From: an uncultured Alphaproteobacteria bacterium
Lineage (GTDB): Bacteria > Pseudomonadota > Alphaproteobacteria > Micavibrionales > Micavibrionaceae
DNA: 64,000 nucleotides
Assembly (NCBI GenBank): GCA_946481075.1
Contig: CAMLMC010000001.1
Span: 496,001 to 560,000 of the forward strand
Direction: 5' to 3'
Of the stretch, positions 36,478 through 45,286 are shown piece after piece; position 1 is the stretch's first letter, and each line of letters starts with the position of its first letter. A program made the position numbers and the translations under genes. Below the pieces are notes generated by a model, which worked only from the letters and a program-made list of their open reading frames with translations, searched no databases and was not told the origin of the DNA.

Positions 36478-36936
36478 ATGGAACAGAACCTTCTTGAATC
36501 ATTTCCCTATTGGTACTGGATGGCCTTTGGCGCAACACTGATCATCTTTGAAATATTCGTGCCAAGCACGCTTTTGCTATGGCCAGGCGTCGCCGCTTTA
36601 ATGGTTGGATTCATTAGCCTTGTTTTTCCGGGCATTTCCGAAGCCGCGCTCCTGCTGATGTGGGGCGTCATCTCCCTTTCCCTGTTGCTTGGCTGGCTGG
36701 CCTACCGCAAAAAGAATCCGAAGCCGGGCGGTGATAGCACGATCAACCGCCGCGGCGAACAAATTGTGGGCCGCCATTTCACTTTGCTGAAAGATATCGT
36801 AAACGGCACGGGAGAACTTCATATCGATGACACGCGGTGGAAGGTTATTTCCCACCACGATCTCCCTTCGGGAACCAAGGTCAAGGTTATCGCGGTAGAG
36901 GGGACTTCGCTGCGTGTGGAAGAATATATTTCTTAA
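36478..36936 (+). CDS. NfeD-family membrane protein
   Basis: 152 residues. Membrane helices in the first 75 residues (WYWMAFGATLIIFEIFVPST, LLLMWGVISLSLLLGWLAYR) and a C-terminal OB-fold domain (LKDIVNGTGELHIDDTRWKV ... VKVIAVEGTSLRVEEY). Short-form NfeD without the ClpP-like protease domain. Works with the stomatin partner in membrane quality control (family knowledge). Confidence 0.92.
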   Translation: MEQNLLESFPYWYWMAFGATLIIFEIFVPSTLLLWPGVAALMVGFISLVFPGISEAALLLMWGVISLSLLLGWLAYRKKNPKPGGDSTINRRGEQIVGRHFTLLKDIVNGTGELHIDDTRWKVISHHDLPSGTKVKVIAVEGTSLRVEEYIS

Positions 36937-36943
36937 AAGCACA

Positions 36944-37375
36944 ATGAACGCCCATCTGAAACATCTTCTAACAATCCTCCTGCTGATCCTGATCGCGGGA
37001 GGATTGTTTTATGGGGAAACGAAAACCCTGCGGCAAGCTGCGGAAATAGAAATATCGGACCGCGCCATCACACATATTCTGGAGGGCGACAATCGCGGCG
37101 GCGGCCACCGGTATGGCGTGGGCAAGCCCTGTAAATCCGAATTCCCGAAAGATTGGAACGACGCGGAAATTATCCGCCATGTTCAATCCATTGCGGCCAA
37201 CGACAATATCGACTGGAAGAAACAGGGGAACGGCTATTACACGGGAGAGCAAATGGTAGGCGCCATCCGTGTGCGCGTCGTGTTAAACAGGGATCGCAGC
37301 GATGTGATCACCGCCTACCCCGTCAATGTCCCGCGCAATCCCTGCCCCATGCGCACACCGGCAAACGATAATTAA
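36944..37375 (+). CDS. Small exported EndoU-type nuclease
   Basis: 143 residues. An N-terminal hydrophobic segment (HLLTILLLILIAGGLFYGE) acts as signal peptide or anchor. The rest matches the bacterial EndoU fold: ITHILEGDNRGGGHRYGVGK with two His, CKSEFPKDWNDAEI with the conserved Lys, and the C-terminal VITAYPVNVPRNPCP. EndoU domains cleave RNA and are usually C-terminal warheads of contact-dependent or polymorphic toxins; here the domain stands alone behind an export signal. No adjacent immunity gene is evident. It starts 7 bp after nfeD and its end overlaps the convergent RlpA-like gene by 4 bases. Family call is from motif memory. Confidence 0.72.
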   Translation: MNAHLKHLLTILLLILIAGGLFYGETKTLRQAAEIEISDRAITHILEGDNRGGGHRYGVGKPCKSEFPKDWNDAEIIRHVQSIAANDNIDWKKQGNGYYTGEQMVGAIRVRVVLNRDRSDVITAYPVNVPRNPCPMRTPANDN

Positions 37376-37749
37376 CGGCATTGGTAAAGGGCGACAGCCG
37401 TGGTTCCGGCATCGATCATGTCGATCTGCCGCGCCGCAGCCTCGCTCAAATCGATTATGCTGCTGTTAAAAGCGCCGCGGTCATTCACACGCACGAAAAC
37501 GCTCTTATAATTGCGCAGGTTCGTCACTTTTAAAACCGTGCCAAAGGGCAGGTTTTGATGGGCGGCGGAAAATTTAGTCGAGTCAAAGACTTCTTCGCTT
37601 TTGGTCAGCGCGCCATGAAATCCCGGGCCGTACCACGTGGCGACCCCGCGTTGAAACTCTTCGGGGCACACATATTCCGCCCTTGCAAACGAGGGAGCCA
37701 ACAGGCCGCAAATAAGCAGGCAACAAAAAAGGCGCATGGCAATGACCAT
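37372..37749 (-). CDS. RlpA-like double-psi beta-barrel protein 1
   Basis: About 125 residues (121 if the ATG at 37737 is used). Signal peptide MRLFCCLLICGLLAPSFARA, then a single DPBB domain: GVATWYGPGFHGALTKSEEV, LPFGTVLKVTNLRNYKSVFV and RVNDRGAFNSSIIDLSEAAA. The Asp and His typical of lytic RlpA are at least partly present. Probably acts on or binds peptidoglycan. Lies 31 bp after a second RlpA-like gene. Confidence 0.85.
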   Translation of the reverse strand: MVIAMRLFCCLLICGLLAPSFARAEYVCPEEFQRGVATWYGPGFHGALTKSEEVFDSTKFSAAHQNLPFGTVLKVTNLRNYKSVFVRVNDRGAFNSSIIDLSEAAARQIDMIDAGTTAVALYQCR

Positions 37750-37780
37750 ACGCCTTTTAAATTGCTGAATCAAATCCCGC

Positions 37781-38152
37781 TTACAATGGACAGTAGGTTC
37801 CCTGCGTAATACCTTTGTTTTCGAAACCAAGAATGGCGGCCGCTTGCTTTGTCACATCCACTTCTCTTCTGGGATGGAATGGCCCACGATCATTGACGGT
37901 TAAAATCAAACTTCTGCCATTCGCCTCGTTGGTCACTTTAATTCTTGTGCCAAAAGGTAGAGTTTTATGGGCAGCCGTCATGGCCTGATCATTAAATGTC
38001 TCACCATTGGCCGTTTTATTGCCATTGAATTCCTCACCACCATACCACGAAATTTCTGTTCTTTCACAAGCTTGCAAAATCGATGTCATTACACTGGAAA
38101 CCCCCACCGCCACGGTGAACGCTTTTCCCAAATCTAAAATTTGTTTTTTCAT
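37781..38152 (-). CDS. RlpA-like double-psi beta-barrel protein 2
   Basis: 123 residues. Hydrophobic N-terminus (DLGKAFTVAVGVSSVMTSIL) followed by ACERTEISWYGGEEFNGNKT, MTAAHKTLPFGTRIKVTNE and LTVNDRGPFHPRREVDVTKQ, a compact RlpA/DPBB domain. A very strong Shine-Dalgarno (AAGGAGGG) precedes the ATG. More AT-rich than its neighbours. Tandem with RlpA-like 1 and probably co-transcribed; nested inverted repeats lie just upstream. Confidence 0.85.
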   Translation of the reverse strand: MKKQILDLGKAFTVAVGVSSVMTSILQACERTEISWYGGEEFNGNKTANGETFNDQAMTAAHKTLPFGTRIKVTNEANGRSLILTVNDRGPFHPRREVDVTKQAAAILGFENKGITQGTYCPL

Positions 38153-38173
38153 TTTTATAACCCTCCTTACATA

Positions 38174-38200
38174 GTGAACACGTTCACCGCGAACGTGGTG
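38174..38200. promoter_or_regulatory. Nested inverted repeats upstream of the RlpA pair
   Basis: GTGAAC-AC-GTTCAC (38174-38187) overlaps CACGTTC-ACCGC-GAACGTG (38179-38197). These could be an operator for a dimeric repressor or alternative hairpins; no T-run follows. Confidence 0.35.
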
Positions 38201-38287
38201 AGGGTTTGTGCGGTTCCAATGCGGCGCACAAATGAATCAAATCAGGTCATTTCTGGGCGAATTAAGGCGAAATGGGGCGCTTGTTGA

Positions 38288-39325
38288 CTATGGTTTTCCG
38301 GCCCATAGAACATCGTCAATAGTCGGCGCACCAGTGGCCAGCATGATCAGGCGATCGATGCCTAGGGCAATGCCCCCACTTGGCGGAAGGCCATAGTCAA
38401 GTGCTGCGATAAAATCCTCATCCAATGGGTAACGCTCCCCATAAAGACGTTCCTTGATATCCATCTCTATGTGGTAACGACGCCGCTGCTCTTCGGGATC
38501 TGTAAGCTCTGTAAATGCATTGGCGAGTTCCAGGCCGCAGACATAAAGCTCGAACCTTTCCGCAAAACGCGGGTCGTCTTTTTGGGGTGCCGAGAGCGAG
38601 GCCATGGCAATCGGATAATCGCATATGAAGACCGGACGTTCGAACCCGAGGAACGGTTCAATCTTTGAATCCATGACGCGGAAGAACAGATCATCCCACT
38701 GGTCGTCTTCGGCAACGCGTATTCCGATGCCACGGATTTTCTCCCTAAATCCATCGGTGTTATCCAGATAATCGGCAAGGTCGAATCCGGCATATTTGAC
38801 GAAGGCTTCCCGTACCGTGATTCGCTCGAAATCCTGAAACGGATCGCATTCATGGCCTTTGAACCGGAAATGCCCTACCCCAGCCCGTTTGGCAGCGGCG
38901 CGGAGAAGGCCGACACAGTCCTCCATAATCGCCTCATAATCCGCCCCCGTGCGGTACCATTCGATCATGGTAAATTCCGGGCTATGGCGGGCCGTATCCT
39001 CCCCATTCCGGAAGACGTGGCAAATCTGGTAAATCTTGCTAAGTCCCGCCACCATAAGCTTTTTCATCGCAAATTCGGGGCTGGTGTGAAGGTACAACCG
39101 GCGGGCGATTTCCCCGTCAACGCCCCGTAAATCCGTCCCAAAGGCCCGGATATGGGCATCTATGACGGGGCAGGTCTGCAAGATCGGGGTTTCAACCTCA
39201 AGGAATGCCTGATCGTCAAAAAAACGGCGAATTTCCTTAATAATGGCGGCTCGCGTTTCCAGATAAGGGCGCTTGGCGATAAACTTGGCCGGATCCCACC
39301 ACATTTGCTTGCAATTCCTTTTCAA
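38288..39325 (-). CDS. epmA: EF-P--(R)-beta-lysine ligase EpmA
   Basis: 345 residues. Lysyl-tRNA-synthetase paralogue lacking the anticodon-binding domain; attaches beta-lysine to EF-P. Class II motifs are present: FLEVETPILQTCPVIDAHIR, motif 2 RNGEDTARHSPEFTMIEWYR, and motif 3 LPPSGGIALGIDRLIMLATG. Its target efp is 37 kb upstream with the expected Lys36. epmB is not seen. A start 7 codons later is possible. Divergent from rpmE. Confidence 0.93.
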   Translation of the reverse strand: MKRNCKQMWWDPAKFIAKRPYLETRAAIIKEIRRFFDDQAFLEVETPILQTCPVIDAHIRAFGTDLRGVDGEIARRLYLHTSPEFAMKKLMVAGLSKIYQICHVFRNGEDTARHSPEFTMIEWYRTGADYEAIMEDCVGLLRAAAKRAGVGHFRFKGHECDPFQDFERITVREAFVKYAGFDLADYLDNTDGFREKIRGIGIRVAEDDQWDDLFFRVMDSKIEPFLGFERPVFICDYPIAMASLSAPQKDDPRFAERFELYVCGLELANAFTELTDPEEQRRRYHIEMDIKERLYGERYPLDEDFIAALDYGLPPSGGIALGIDRLIMLATGAPTIDDVLWAGKP

Positions 39326-39368
39326 ATCTCATAAAAGAAGCCTCGAAATTACTAGAAGGACCAAAGAA

Positions 39369-39602
39369 ATGAAAGCCGATATCCATCCGGATTACCATGA
39401 CATTACCATCGTTCTGACGGACGGCACGGAATACACTTCCCGCTCCTGCCTCGGCAAGCCGGGCGAAGTCCTGCGTCTTGACGTTGACCCATTGTCACAC
39501 CCAGCTTGGCAGGGCGGTACGCAAAAAGTTATCGAGAAGCAACAGCTCAAGAAATTCGAGAACAAGTACGGTTCGTTCCTGTCTTCCACGACATCGAAGT
39601 AA
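39369..39602 (+). CDS. rpmE: Ribosomal protein bL31
   Basis: 77 residues. MKADIHPDYHDITIVLTDGT, SHPAWQGGTQKVIEKQQLKK and FENKYGSF identify bL31. The zinc CxxC pairs are absent (C-minus type), normal for this group. Start chosen at the ATG giving MKADIHPDYHD. Followed by a terminator. Confidence 0.95.
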   Translation: MKADIHPDYHDITIVLTDGTEYTSRSCLGKPGEVLRLDVDPLSHPAWQGGTQKVIEKQQLKKFENKYGSFLSSTTSK

Positions 39603-39621
39603 TTCGATATCAGAATTCAAA

Positions 39622-39654
39622 AAGGCCGCTTGTTATAGCGGCCTTTTCTTTTAT
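39622..39654 (+). terminator. Terminator of rpmE
   Basis: AAGGCCGCT-TGTTAT-AGCGGCCTT followed by TTCTTTTA. Also faces the end of the minus-strand DUF378 gene, so it may serve both. Confidence 0.85.
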
Positions 39655-39664
39655 TGATGGTCGA

Positions 39665-39892
39665 TTATCGATGGACGAAATGACCGTGGGTCAGGTCGAT
39701 ATGCGATACAGGTTTCAGAAGGAAAATACTGTAAACCGCCGCCAAACCGACCAGTCCGTAGACGATATTTGACAATACTGTGTCGGCGCCAAAGAAAGCC
39801 GCAACAATATCGAGATCAAACAGAGCGATAAGCCCCCAGTTCAAACCGCCGACAATCAATAAGATAAGCGCCGCTGTGTTGATAAACCTCAT
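39665..39892 (-). CDS. DUF378 small membrane protein
   Basis: 75 residues with two membrane helices (FINTAALILLIVGGLNWGLI and TVLSNIVYGLVGLAAVYSIF). The GGLNWGL motif is diagnostic of DUF378. GAGGTG precedes the ATG. Function unknown. Confidence 0.87.
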   Translation of the reverse strand: MRFINTAALILLIVGGLNWGLIALFDLDIVAAFFGADTVLSNIVYGLVGLAAVYSIFLLKPVSHIDLTHGHFVHR

Positions 39893-39961
39893 GGCATCAC
39901 CTCTTCTGTGAAATTGACCTTGTACTAAATCAACCCCATCAAGCGGCGGCGGGTTCCACAT

Positions 39962-40702
39962 TTATGCCTTAAAACCAATCCTTCGATATCCATGTATGGT
40001 TTTTAAAAGGGCCGAAGCCACATTGCGCCGCGGCTTTGCCGTTTGATCTTCCTCGGTCTCGATATTACTTTTGAAGAGCGGGAATTTATTAATAAATTTG
40101 TCTTGTATGGCGACCGCCGGAAACACCTGATACGTGCGCAATGTCCGCGCAAGGGGGGAACGTTCATGGGAAAACAAATAGGCATCAACGTGATCATAAA
40201 GGGGATGTTCCAGAGCGACCAGATATCGCGCGGTCTCCCTGCTCAAAACATAGGCACCGGCGCACCAGCTTGTACTAAGAAGCCTTGCCACATTACGCCC
40301 GTAGGCTTTCAACGGGGCATCCAATAAAAGACGATTGGTCGAAGATTCAAAGCGTATAATCTGCGCATCATCCGGTATCCAGTCATGATCAGCGACAAAC
40401 CGTTCCAGAATGCCCGACAAATGCATGTCGTCTTCGAGTATCAGCGCATGGCTATCATCACCATTGGCTATCCTCTCCCACGCTTTTCCATGGCTGAAAA
40501 AACAGGCGGCTTCAGAATTTTTCCATCGAACTGTGAATCCGTCGCTGCGCGGGGAACGCAGATATCCAATCATATCCGGACTGATGTCTTCGGCGGCAAT
40601 CGCCGCTATCCGTTCAAAATCAACGCCAAGCGCATCAAGTTGCCCTGTCATGAACCGGAGACGGTCTGCATCCTTCTCCAGATTGATGACATAGGTTTTC
40701 AT
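39962..40702 (-). CDS. Glycosyltransferase family 25 (LPS-type)
   Basis: 246 residues. MKTYVINLEKDADRLRFMTG is the characteristic GT25 N-terminus, SEAACFFSHGKAWERI the acceptor-side motif, and LILEDDMHL supplies the acidic metal/nucleotide site. Such enzymes add sugars to lipopolysaccharide or oligosaccharide. It begins 4 bp after valS and is probably in that transcript. Specificity cannot be told. Confidence 0.88.
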   Translation of the reverse strand: MKTYVINLEKDADRLRFMTGQLDALGVDFERIAAIAAEDISPDMIGYLRSPRSDGFTVRWKNSEAACFFSHGKAWERIANGDDSHALILEDDMHLSGILERFVADHDWIPDDAQIIRFESSTNRLLLDAPLKAYGRNVARLLSTSWCAGAYVLSRETARYLVALEHPLYDHVDAYLFSHERSPLARTLRTYQVFPAVAIQDKFINKFPLFKSNIETEEDQTAKPRRNVASALLKTIHGYRRIGFKA

Positions 40703-40706
40703 ACTC

Positions 40707-43352
40707 TTATGCCGCCGAAAGATGTTTAAGGGCCGCGTGCAGTTTTTCGAGAGTGACAAGGGCCTGAGCTTTGCGCCCTTTGAACTCTTCAACAATTTCT
40801 TCCGGTGCGTTGCTGACAAATTGTTCATTGCCAAGCTTCTGATCTATGCCCTTGATATCGCTGTTCAGCTTTTCAATCTGCTTTTGCAGACGCTCGCGCT
40901 CCTTGCCAAGGTCGATGATATCTGCAACAGGCATGATGAGTGTGGCCTCGTCGACGATGCATTGAATGGAACCTGCAGGCGCAACGGCATTCGTTACATT
41001 GATGGATTGCAAACGCGCCATTTGTTTCAAGATGGCATCATAGGTTTCAAGCCGCGCACACGTTTTCGCCCCAGCATCCTTGATAAGAAGCTCTATTTTG
41101 GCACCTGCCGGTACGTTCATATCGGCGCGGACAGAACGGATTTCCGTGATGAAACGTGTAAGCCATCCTATCTCTTCGACGGCGTCTTTCGAAACCAGTG
41201 CGTTATCGTAAACCGGCCACTTGCTGACGAGTAGCAGATCCCCCTCCTTACGCTCGGCAATCTTGGCGTAAAGTTCTTCCGTTATATACGGCATAAAAGG
41301 GTTGAGCAGACGCAGAATTTGTTCAAGAACCCATCCCGTTGTCCCGCGAATTTCCGCTTTCTCGGCATCGTCACCAGATGCCAGCAGAGGTTTTGTGAAT
41401 TCCAGATACCAGTCGCAGAACGTACCCCAGACGAACTGATAGATCGCCGAAGAGGCCTCGTTGAATTTATAGGTTTCAAGAGATTCTTCTATTTTGTGAG
41501 TGACCTCGACAGTTTGTGCGATAATCCATTTATTAACAGTGTTCTTAACCGCTTGAGGATCAAAACCCTCTTTGGGCAATGCATCGTTCATTTCGCAATA
41601 ACGCGTAGCATTCCAAAGCTTGGTTGCAAAATTGCGATATCCTTCGACACGGTCTTCGGACATGCGGATATCGCGGCCCATCGCGGCGGACGCGCTCATC
41701 GTAAAACGCAGGGCATCGGCACCGAATTTGTCGATGAGGGTGAGCGGGTCAATCACGTTACCCTTCGACTTGGACATCTTCTGCCCCTTGGCGTCGAGAA
41801 CGAGTGCATGAAGGTAGACCTCATGGAACGGCACCTCGTCCATGAAATGGATGCCCATCATCATCATCCGGATAACCCAGAAGAAGATGATGTCAAATCC
41901 GGTGATCAAAACGTCACCCGGATAATATTTTTTCAGTTCCGGTGTTTTTTCCGGCCAGCCGAGTGTTGAAAACGGCCAGAGTGCGGAAGAGAACCACGTG
42001 TCGAGGACGTCTTCATCGCGCGTGAGCTTTTTATCACCCGCCTGCTTCTGTGCCTCTTCCTCAGATTCGGCGACATAGATATTCCCCTCTTCGTCATACC
42101 ATGCCGGAATCTGGTGCCCCCACCAAAGCTGACGCGAAACGCACCATGGCTGAAGATTGTCGATCCAGTCGAGCGCGATCTTCTTCCAGTTTTCGGGATG
42201 CAGACGCGTTTTGCCGTCGATGAGTGCTTTTGCCACGGGCTGCGCCATCGTTTTGGCATCGACATACCATTGGTCTGTCAGGAACGGCTCGATGACAACG
42301 CCGGAGCGATCGCCATGCGGAACGGTGTGCGTAATGGCCTCTACCTTCTCGATGACTTCCAGCTCTTCAAGCTCCGCCAGAATCTTTTTGCGGGCGGCAA
42401 AACGTTCAAGCCCCCAATACTCTTCGGGAACCGGTTCTTCCTTGATCAAATGGGCGTTAACATCGAAAATATTGATCATCGGCAGGTTATGGCGCTTGCC
42501 GACTTCAAAGTCATTGAAATCATGCGCCGGCGTAATCTTGACCGCGCCGGACCCATGTTCCGGATCGGCATAATCATCTGCAATAATTGGAATGGAACGG
42601 CCAGCGATCGGCACAACGGCATACTTCCCGATGAGGTCCTGATAACGCTCGTCATTCGGATTGACCGCAATCGCCGTATCACCAAGAAGTGTTTCAGGAC
42701 GCGTGGTCGCAACCGTGATCGTGCGGGCCTGATCACCTTCAACAGCATACTGAATATGCCACAAGCTCCCCTTCATTTCTTTCTGGTCGACTTCCAGATC
42801 GGAAATGGCAGAATGGAATTTCGGATCCCAGTTCACAAGACGTTTGTCACGGTAGAGAAGACCGTCTTTATGGAGTTTGACGAACACTTTCACCACGGCG
42901 CGGGACAAGTTATTGTCCATCGTGAATGCTTCGCGGCTCCAGTCCGGGGTGGCGCCCAGGCGGCGCAATTGTGATGTAATGGTCCCGCCCGAATAGGCCT
43001 TCCATTCCCAGACACGTTTCAGGAACGCTTCACGCCCCATATCACGGCGTTTCAACCCTTCCTGATCCAGTTGGCGTTCGACAACCATTTGCGTGGCGAT
43101 CCCGGCATGGTCGGTTCCCGGCATCCACATCGCATCGCGCCCGTTCATGCGGTAATAACGCGTCAGAATATCCTGCAGGGTCATATTGAGGGCGTGGCCC
43201 ATATGAAGGCTGCCCGTCACGTTCGGCGGAGGCATCATAACGGTAAAGGGTTTGGCATTGCCATCAGGACGCGCAGTGAAAACACCCGAATCTTCCCATG
43301 TTTTGTAATGTTTTGTTTCGATATCGGCCGGGTTGAATTTTTGGTCTAGCAT
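40707..43352 (-). CDS. valS: Valyl-tRNA synthetase
   Basis: 881 residues. Class I synthetase with HIGH region MMPPPNVTGSLHMGHALNMT, CP1 editing domain (TTRPETLLGDTAIAVNPND), KMSKS motif GQKMSKSKGNVIDPL, anticodon-binding domain and a C-terminal coiled coil (LGKERERLQKQIEKLNSDIK). The conserved PPP triplet beside the active site is a known EF-P-dependent site. Start at the ATG giving MLDQKFNP. popZ lies upstream, as is usual in alphaproteobacteria. Confidence 0.98.
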   Translation of the reverse strand: MLDQKFNPADIETKHYKTWEDSGVFTARPDGNAKPFTVMMPPPNVTGSLHMGHALNMTLQDILTRYYRMNGRDAMWMPGTDHAGIATQMVVERQLDQEGLKRRDMGREAFLKRVWEWKAYSGGTITSQLRRLGATPDWSREAFTMDNNLSRAVVKVFVKLHKDGLLYRDKRLVNWDPKFHSAISDLEVDQKEMKGSLWHIQYAVEGDQARTITVATTRPETLLGDTAIAVNPNDERYQDLIGKYAVVPIAGRSIPIIADDYADPEHGSGAVKITPAHDFNDFEVGKRHNLPMINIFDVNAHLIKEEPVPEEYWGLERFAARKKILAELEELEVIEKVEAITHTVPHGDRSGVVIEPFLTDQWYVDAKTMAQPVAKALIDGKTRLHPENWKKIALDWIDNLQPWCVSRQLWWGHQIPAWYDEEGNIYVAESEEEAQKQAGDKKLTRDEDVLDTWFSSALWPFSTLGWPEKTPELKKYYPGDVLITGFDIIFFWVIRMMMMGIHFMDEVPFHEVYLHALVLDAKGQKMSKSKGNVIDPLTLIDKFGADALRFTMSASAAMGRDIRMSEDRVEGYRNFATKLWNATRYCEMNDALPKEGFDPQAVKNTVNKWIIAQTVEVTHKIEESLETYKFNEASSAIYQFVWGTFCDWYLEFTKPLLASGDDAEKAEIRGTTGWVLEQILRLLNPFMPYITEELYAKIAERKEGDLLLVSKWPVYDNALVSKDAVEEIGWLTRFITEIRSVRADMNVPAGAKIELLIKDAGAKTCARLETYDAILKQMARLQSINVTNAVAPAGSIQCIVDEATLIMPVADIIDLGKERERLQKQIEKLNSDIKGIDQKLGNEQFVSNAPEEIVEEFKGRKAQALVTLEKLHAALKHLSAA

Positions 43353-43371
43353 AATGTCCCTTTGCAAAAGT

Positions 43372-43418
43372 ATCCCCGCACATGCAGGGATCCATGGATG
43401 CCCGTTTTCACGGGCATG
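43372..43418. repeat. Palindromic repeat type C
   Basis: Two adjacent hairpins, ATCCC..GGGAT and ATGCCCGT-TTTC-ACGGGCAT, with GGATCCATGGATG between and across them. It lies between popZ and valS. Similar hairpin pairs are dispersed in many bacterial genomes. Confidence 0.6.
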
Positions 43419-43444
43419 CTATTTATTCTAAATCAGGGAGTAAT

Positions 43445-44041
43445 TTACTCATCCAGCACTTGGCGGGCAAGCTTTTCCAGCTCTTTTTGGACGATCCGCT
43501 CAACCATTGGCGGCAAATTATTGTCCATCCATTCGCGCAGCATCGGATTCAGTATCTCGCGGACAATATCTTCAAGCGTCACGCTGCCCACGTTATGGCT
43601 GGAACGGTTAATGGGCATGTTTCCGGCCAGCTTTGCCATACTGGCAATCGCGGCCTGACGAGTGGTATCGCTTAAAATCGAATCGTCTGCGGAAGCTGTC
43701 GTCATGGCGGGCTCTTCCTTTGCAAATATGTCATCGACCGATAACTCCTCGGGTTGATGATCCTGCAGGTCAATTTCAATGGGTGCAGGCTCCTCAGGGG
43801 CCGGTTCAGGCTCGGGCGTTATAGCCTCGGCCTCGGTCAATTCAAGAACATCGTCTTCTTGTGGTTCTACAGGCTCCGGCGCAGGATTTACTGGCTTGGC
43901 GGCTACCGGTTCAGGCGCAGGTGCGGGTTCGGCAGCGGTCTCCTCGCCCGAATCCTTTTCGTCGTCATCGGAAATAATCTGCCGTATGGAGGCGAGGATT
44001 TCCTCGATCGACGGTTCCTGCTCTGGTGTTTTATCGGCCAT
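43445..44041 (-). CDS. DUF2497 protein, PopZ-type polar organiser
   Basis: 198 residues. N-terminal helix PSIEEILASIRQIISDDDEK, a long acidic Pro/Glu-rich disordered middle (about residues 30-100) and a C-terminal helical DUF2497 domain (TLEDIVREILNPMLREWMDN then LPPMVERIVQKELEKLARQV). This architecture is that of PopZ, which forms a polar matrix that anchors ParB-parS. Its place before valS matches alphaproteobacterial synteny. Confidence 0.88.
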   Translation of the reverse strand: MADKTPEQEPSIEEILASIRQIISDDDEKDSGEETAAEPAPAPEPVAAKPVNPAPEPVEPQEDDVLELTEAEAITPEPEPAPEEPAPIEIDLQDHQPEELSVDDIFAKEEPAMTTASADDSILSDTTRQAAIASMAKLAGNMPINRSSHNVGSVTLEDIVREILNPMLREWMDNNLPPMVERIVQKELEKLARQVLDE

Positions 44042-44161
44042 GGAAGACATTGGGCAAGGGTTTAAGAATAAATAACTGAATCAGTTTCCATTATCGGAAT
44101 GCGCTTGTCAAAGCCCTATTCCGTTCTTTCCTCATATTTATCAGCACTATGGCCAAAATGC

Positions 44162-44824
44162 CTAAAAGACGAATTCGGCTTTGGGTTCGAATCCCGGAAG
44201 GAAAGGTACCGCCGCATCGAAAATAACACGCTCGCTTAGGATGCCGGATGCACTTTTTTTGATCAGGACGGCGCGGCCAATCCTGTCGTTCCGCCCTTTT
44301 ATCACGGCCACAAGTCGGCCCTCGGGGGCAAGTTGCTCGGTCCAGGCCGGTGATATCGCGCCAATACTGCCGTTCACCACGATCAGACTATAGGGGCCAT
44401 GCGCAGCACATCCCTCGGCGAGCGGGCCCATATGGGGCACAATATTGTTCAAATTCATGGCCGACCATTGTTTTTCTGCATGACCTATGAACACGGCATT
44501 GTCATCCACCGCCACAACACGGGACGCGATTTTACCCAAGATCGCGGCGGAATAACCTGTGCCGCATCCAATATCCAGAACTGTATCTGACACCAACGGC
44601 AGCGCAGCCTGCAACAGGCGGGCGTGTGTTACGGGCTCCACGAGATAGCGCCCCGGCCCGATCGCCATATCCTCATCGGTATAGGCAACGCCCATCCGGT
44701 CCGTTGGCACGAATTGTTCGCGCGGCACATTGCGGAAGGCGTCCAGAATGGCATCGCTGGTCACCCCCATTGTGTGGATCTGGCTATCGACCATGTGGGT
44801 GCGGGCGGCGGCATAGTTTGTCAT
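44162..44824 (-). CDS. Protein-L-isoaspartate O-methyltransferase family protein
   Basis: 220 residues. SAM-binding motif I VLDIGCGTGYSAAILGKIA, preceded by ARLLQAALPLVSDTV; N-terminus ARTHMVDSQIHTMGVTSDAI typical of the alphaproteobacterial Pcm-like group, and REQFVPTDRMGVAYTDEDM. Some members next to tolC have lost repair activity, so the true role is open. tolC, often between this gene and popZ, is missing. Confidence 0.88.
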   Translation of the reverse strand: MTNYAAARTHMVDSQIHTMGVTSDAILDAFRNVPREQFVPTDRMGVAYTDEDMAIGPGRYLVEPVTHARLLQAALPLVSDTVLDIGCGTGYSAAILGKIASRVVAVDDNAVFIGHAEKQWSAMNLNNIVPHMGPLAEGCAAHGPYSLIVVNGSIGAISPAWTEQLAPEGRLVAVIKGRNDRIGRAVLIKKSASGILSERVIFDAAVPFLPGFEPKAEFVF

Positions 44825-44965
44825 GATGGAATAATCCTTGGAAATCAAAGCTCGCGTTGTTTTTACAAAATCACAAAAGGTTTTTCCAGCGGTTTAAACT
44901 TTTATAAGCTGCGAATACCATTCTTGATTGACATAAGATCCCCAGCAATATACAGACATTTGGTA

Positions 44966-45226
44966 ATGAACAAAAACAAACTCAAAAAATATGCGGCCTA
45001 TACTCTAGCAGGCGTTTTTACGGCCTCAGCCATTACTGTCGGTCACGCCAGCTATAAAGCCATAATGGACCCTCCCCCGAATTTCACCCCGTGGAATAAT
45101 CGCCTTATGGATTTCGAACGGTTTGGTCGCGTGAACAAAATTGTGGACGCCATAGAGGCCGGTCGTGCAGAGGCGCAAAAGCCTGCTCCGAAAACGCCAG
45201 CCCCCGCTTTTTTCGGCCAGACTTGA
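44966..45226 (+). CDS. Small anchored or secreted protein, unknown
   Basis: 86 residues. Basic N-terminus (MNKNKLKKYAAYTLAGVFTA), one hydrophobic stretch to about residue 25, then a soluble part with PPPNFTPWNNRLMDFERFGR and a Pro/Ala-rich end. Not recognised. Stands alone before the tRNA genes. Confidence 0.55.
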   Translation: MNKNKLKKYAAYTLAGVFTASAITVGHASYKAIMDPPPNFTPWNNRLMDFERFGRVNKIVDAIEAGRAEAQKPAPKTPAPAFFGQT

Positions 45227-45242
45227 AATTCTCGCTTTCCCG

Positions 45243-45270
45243 TTGACAGGTGCCCCCCGCCTCCTTTAAT
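45243..45270 (+). promoter_or_regulatory. Promoter of tRNA-Cys
   Basis: TTGACA (45243-45248), 16-bp spacer, TTTAAT (45265-45270); the tRNA begins 17 bp later. Confidence 0.7.
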
Positions 45271-45286
45271 CATCAAGGCCTTGGAT

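Noticed and set aside
44060..44076. CtrA site upstream of popZ
   Set aside because: TTAAGAATAAATAAC is only a near match; the second half is not TTAA at N7 spacing.
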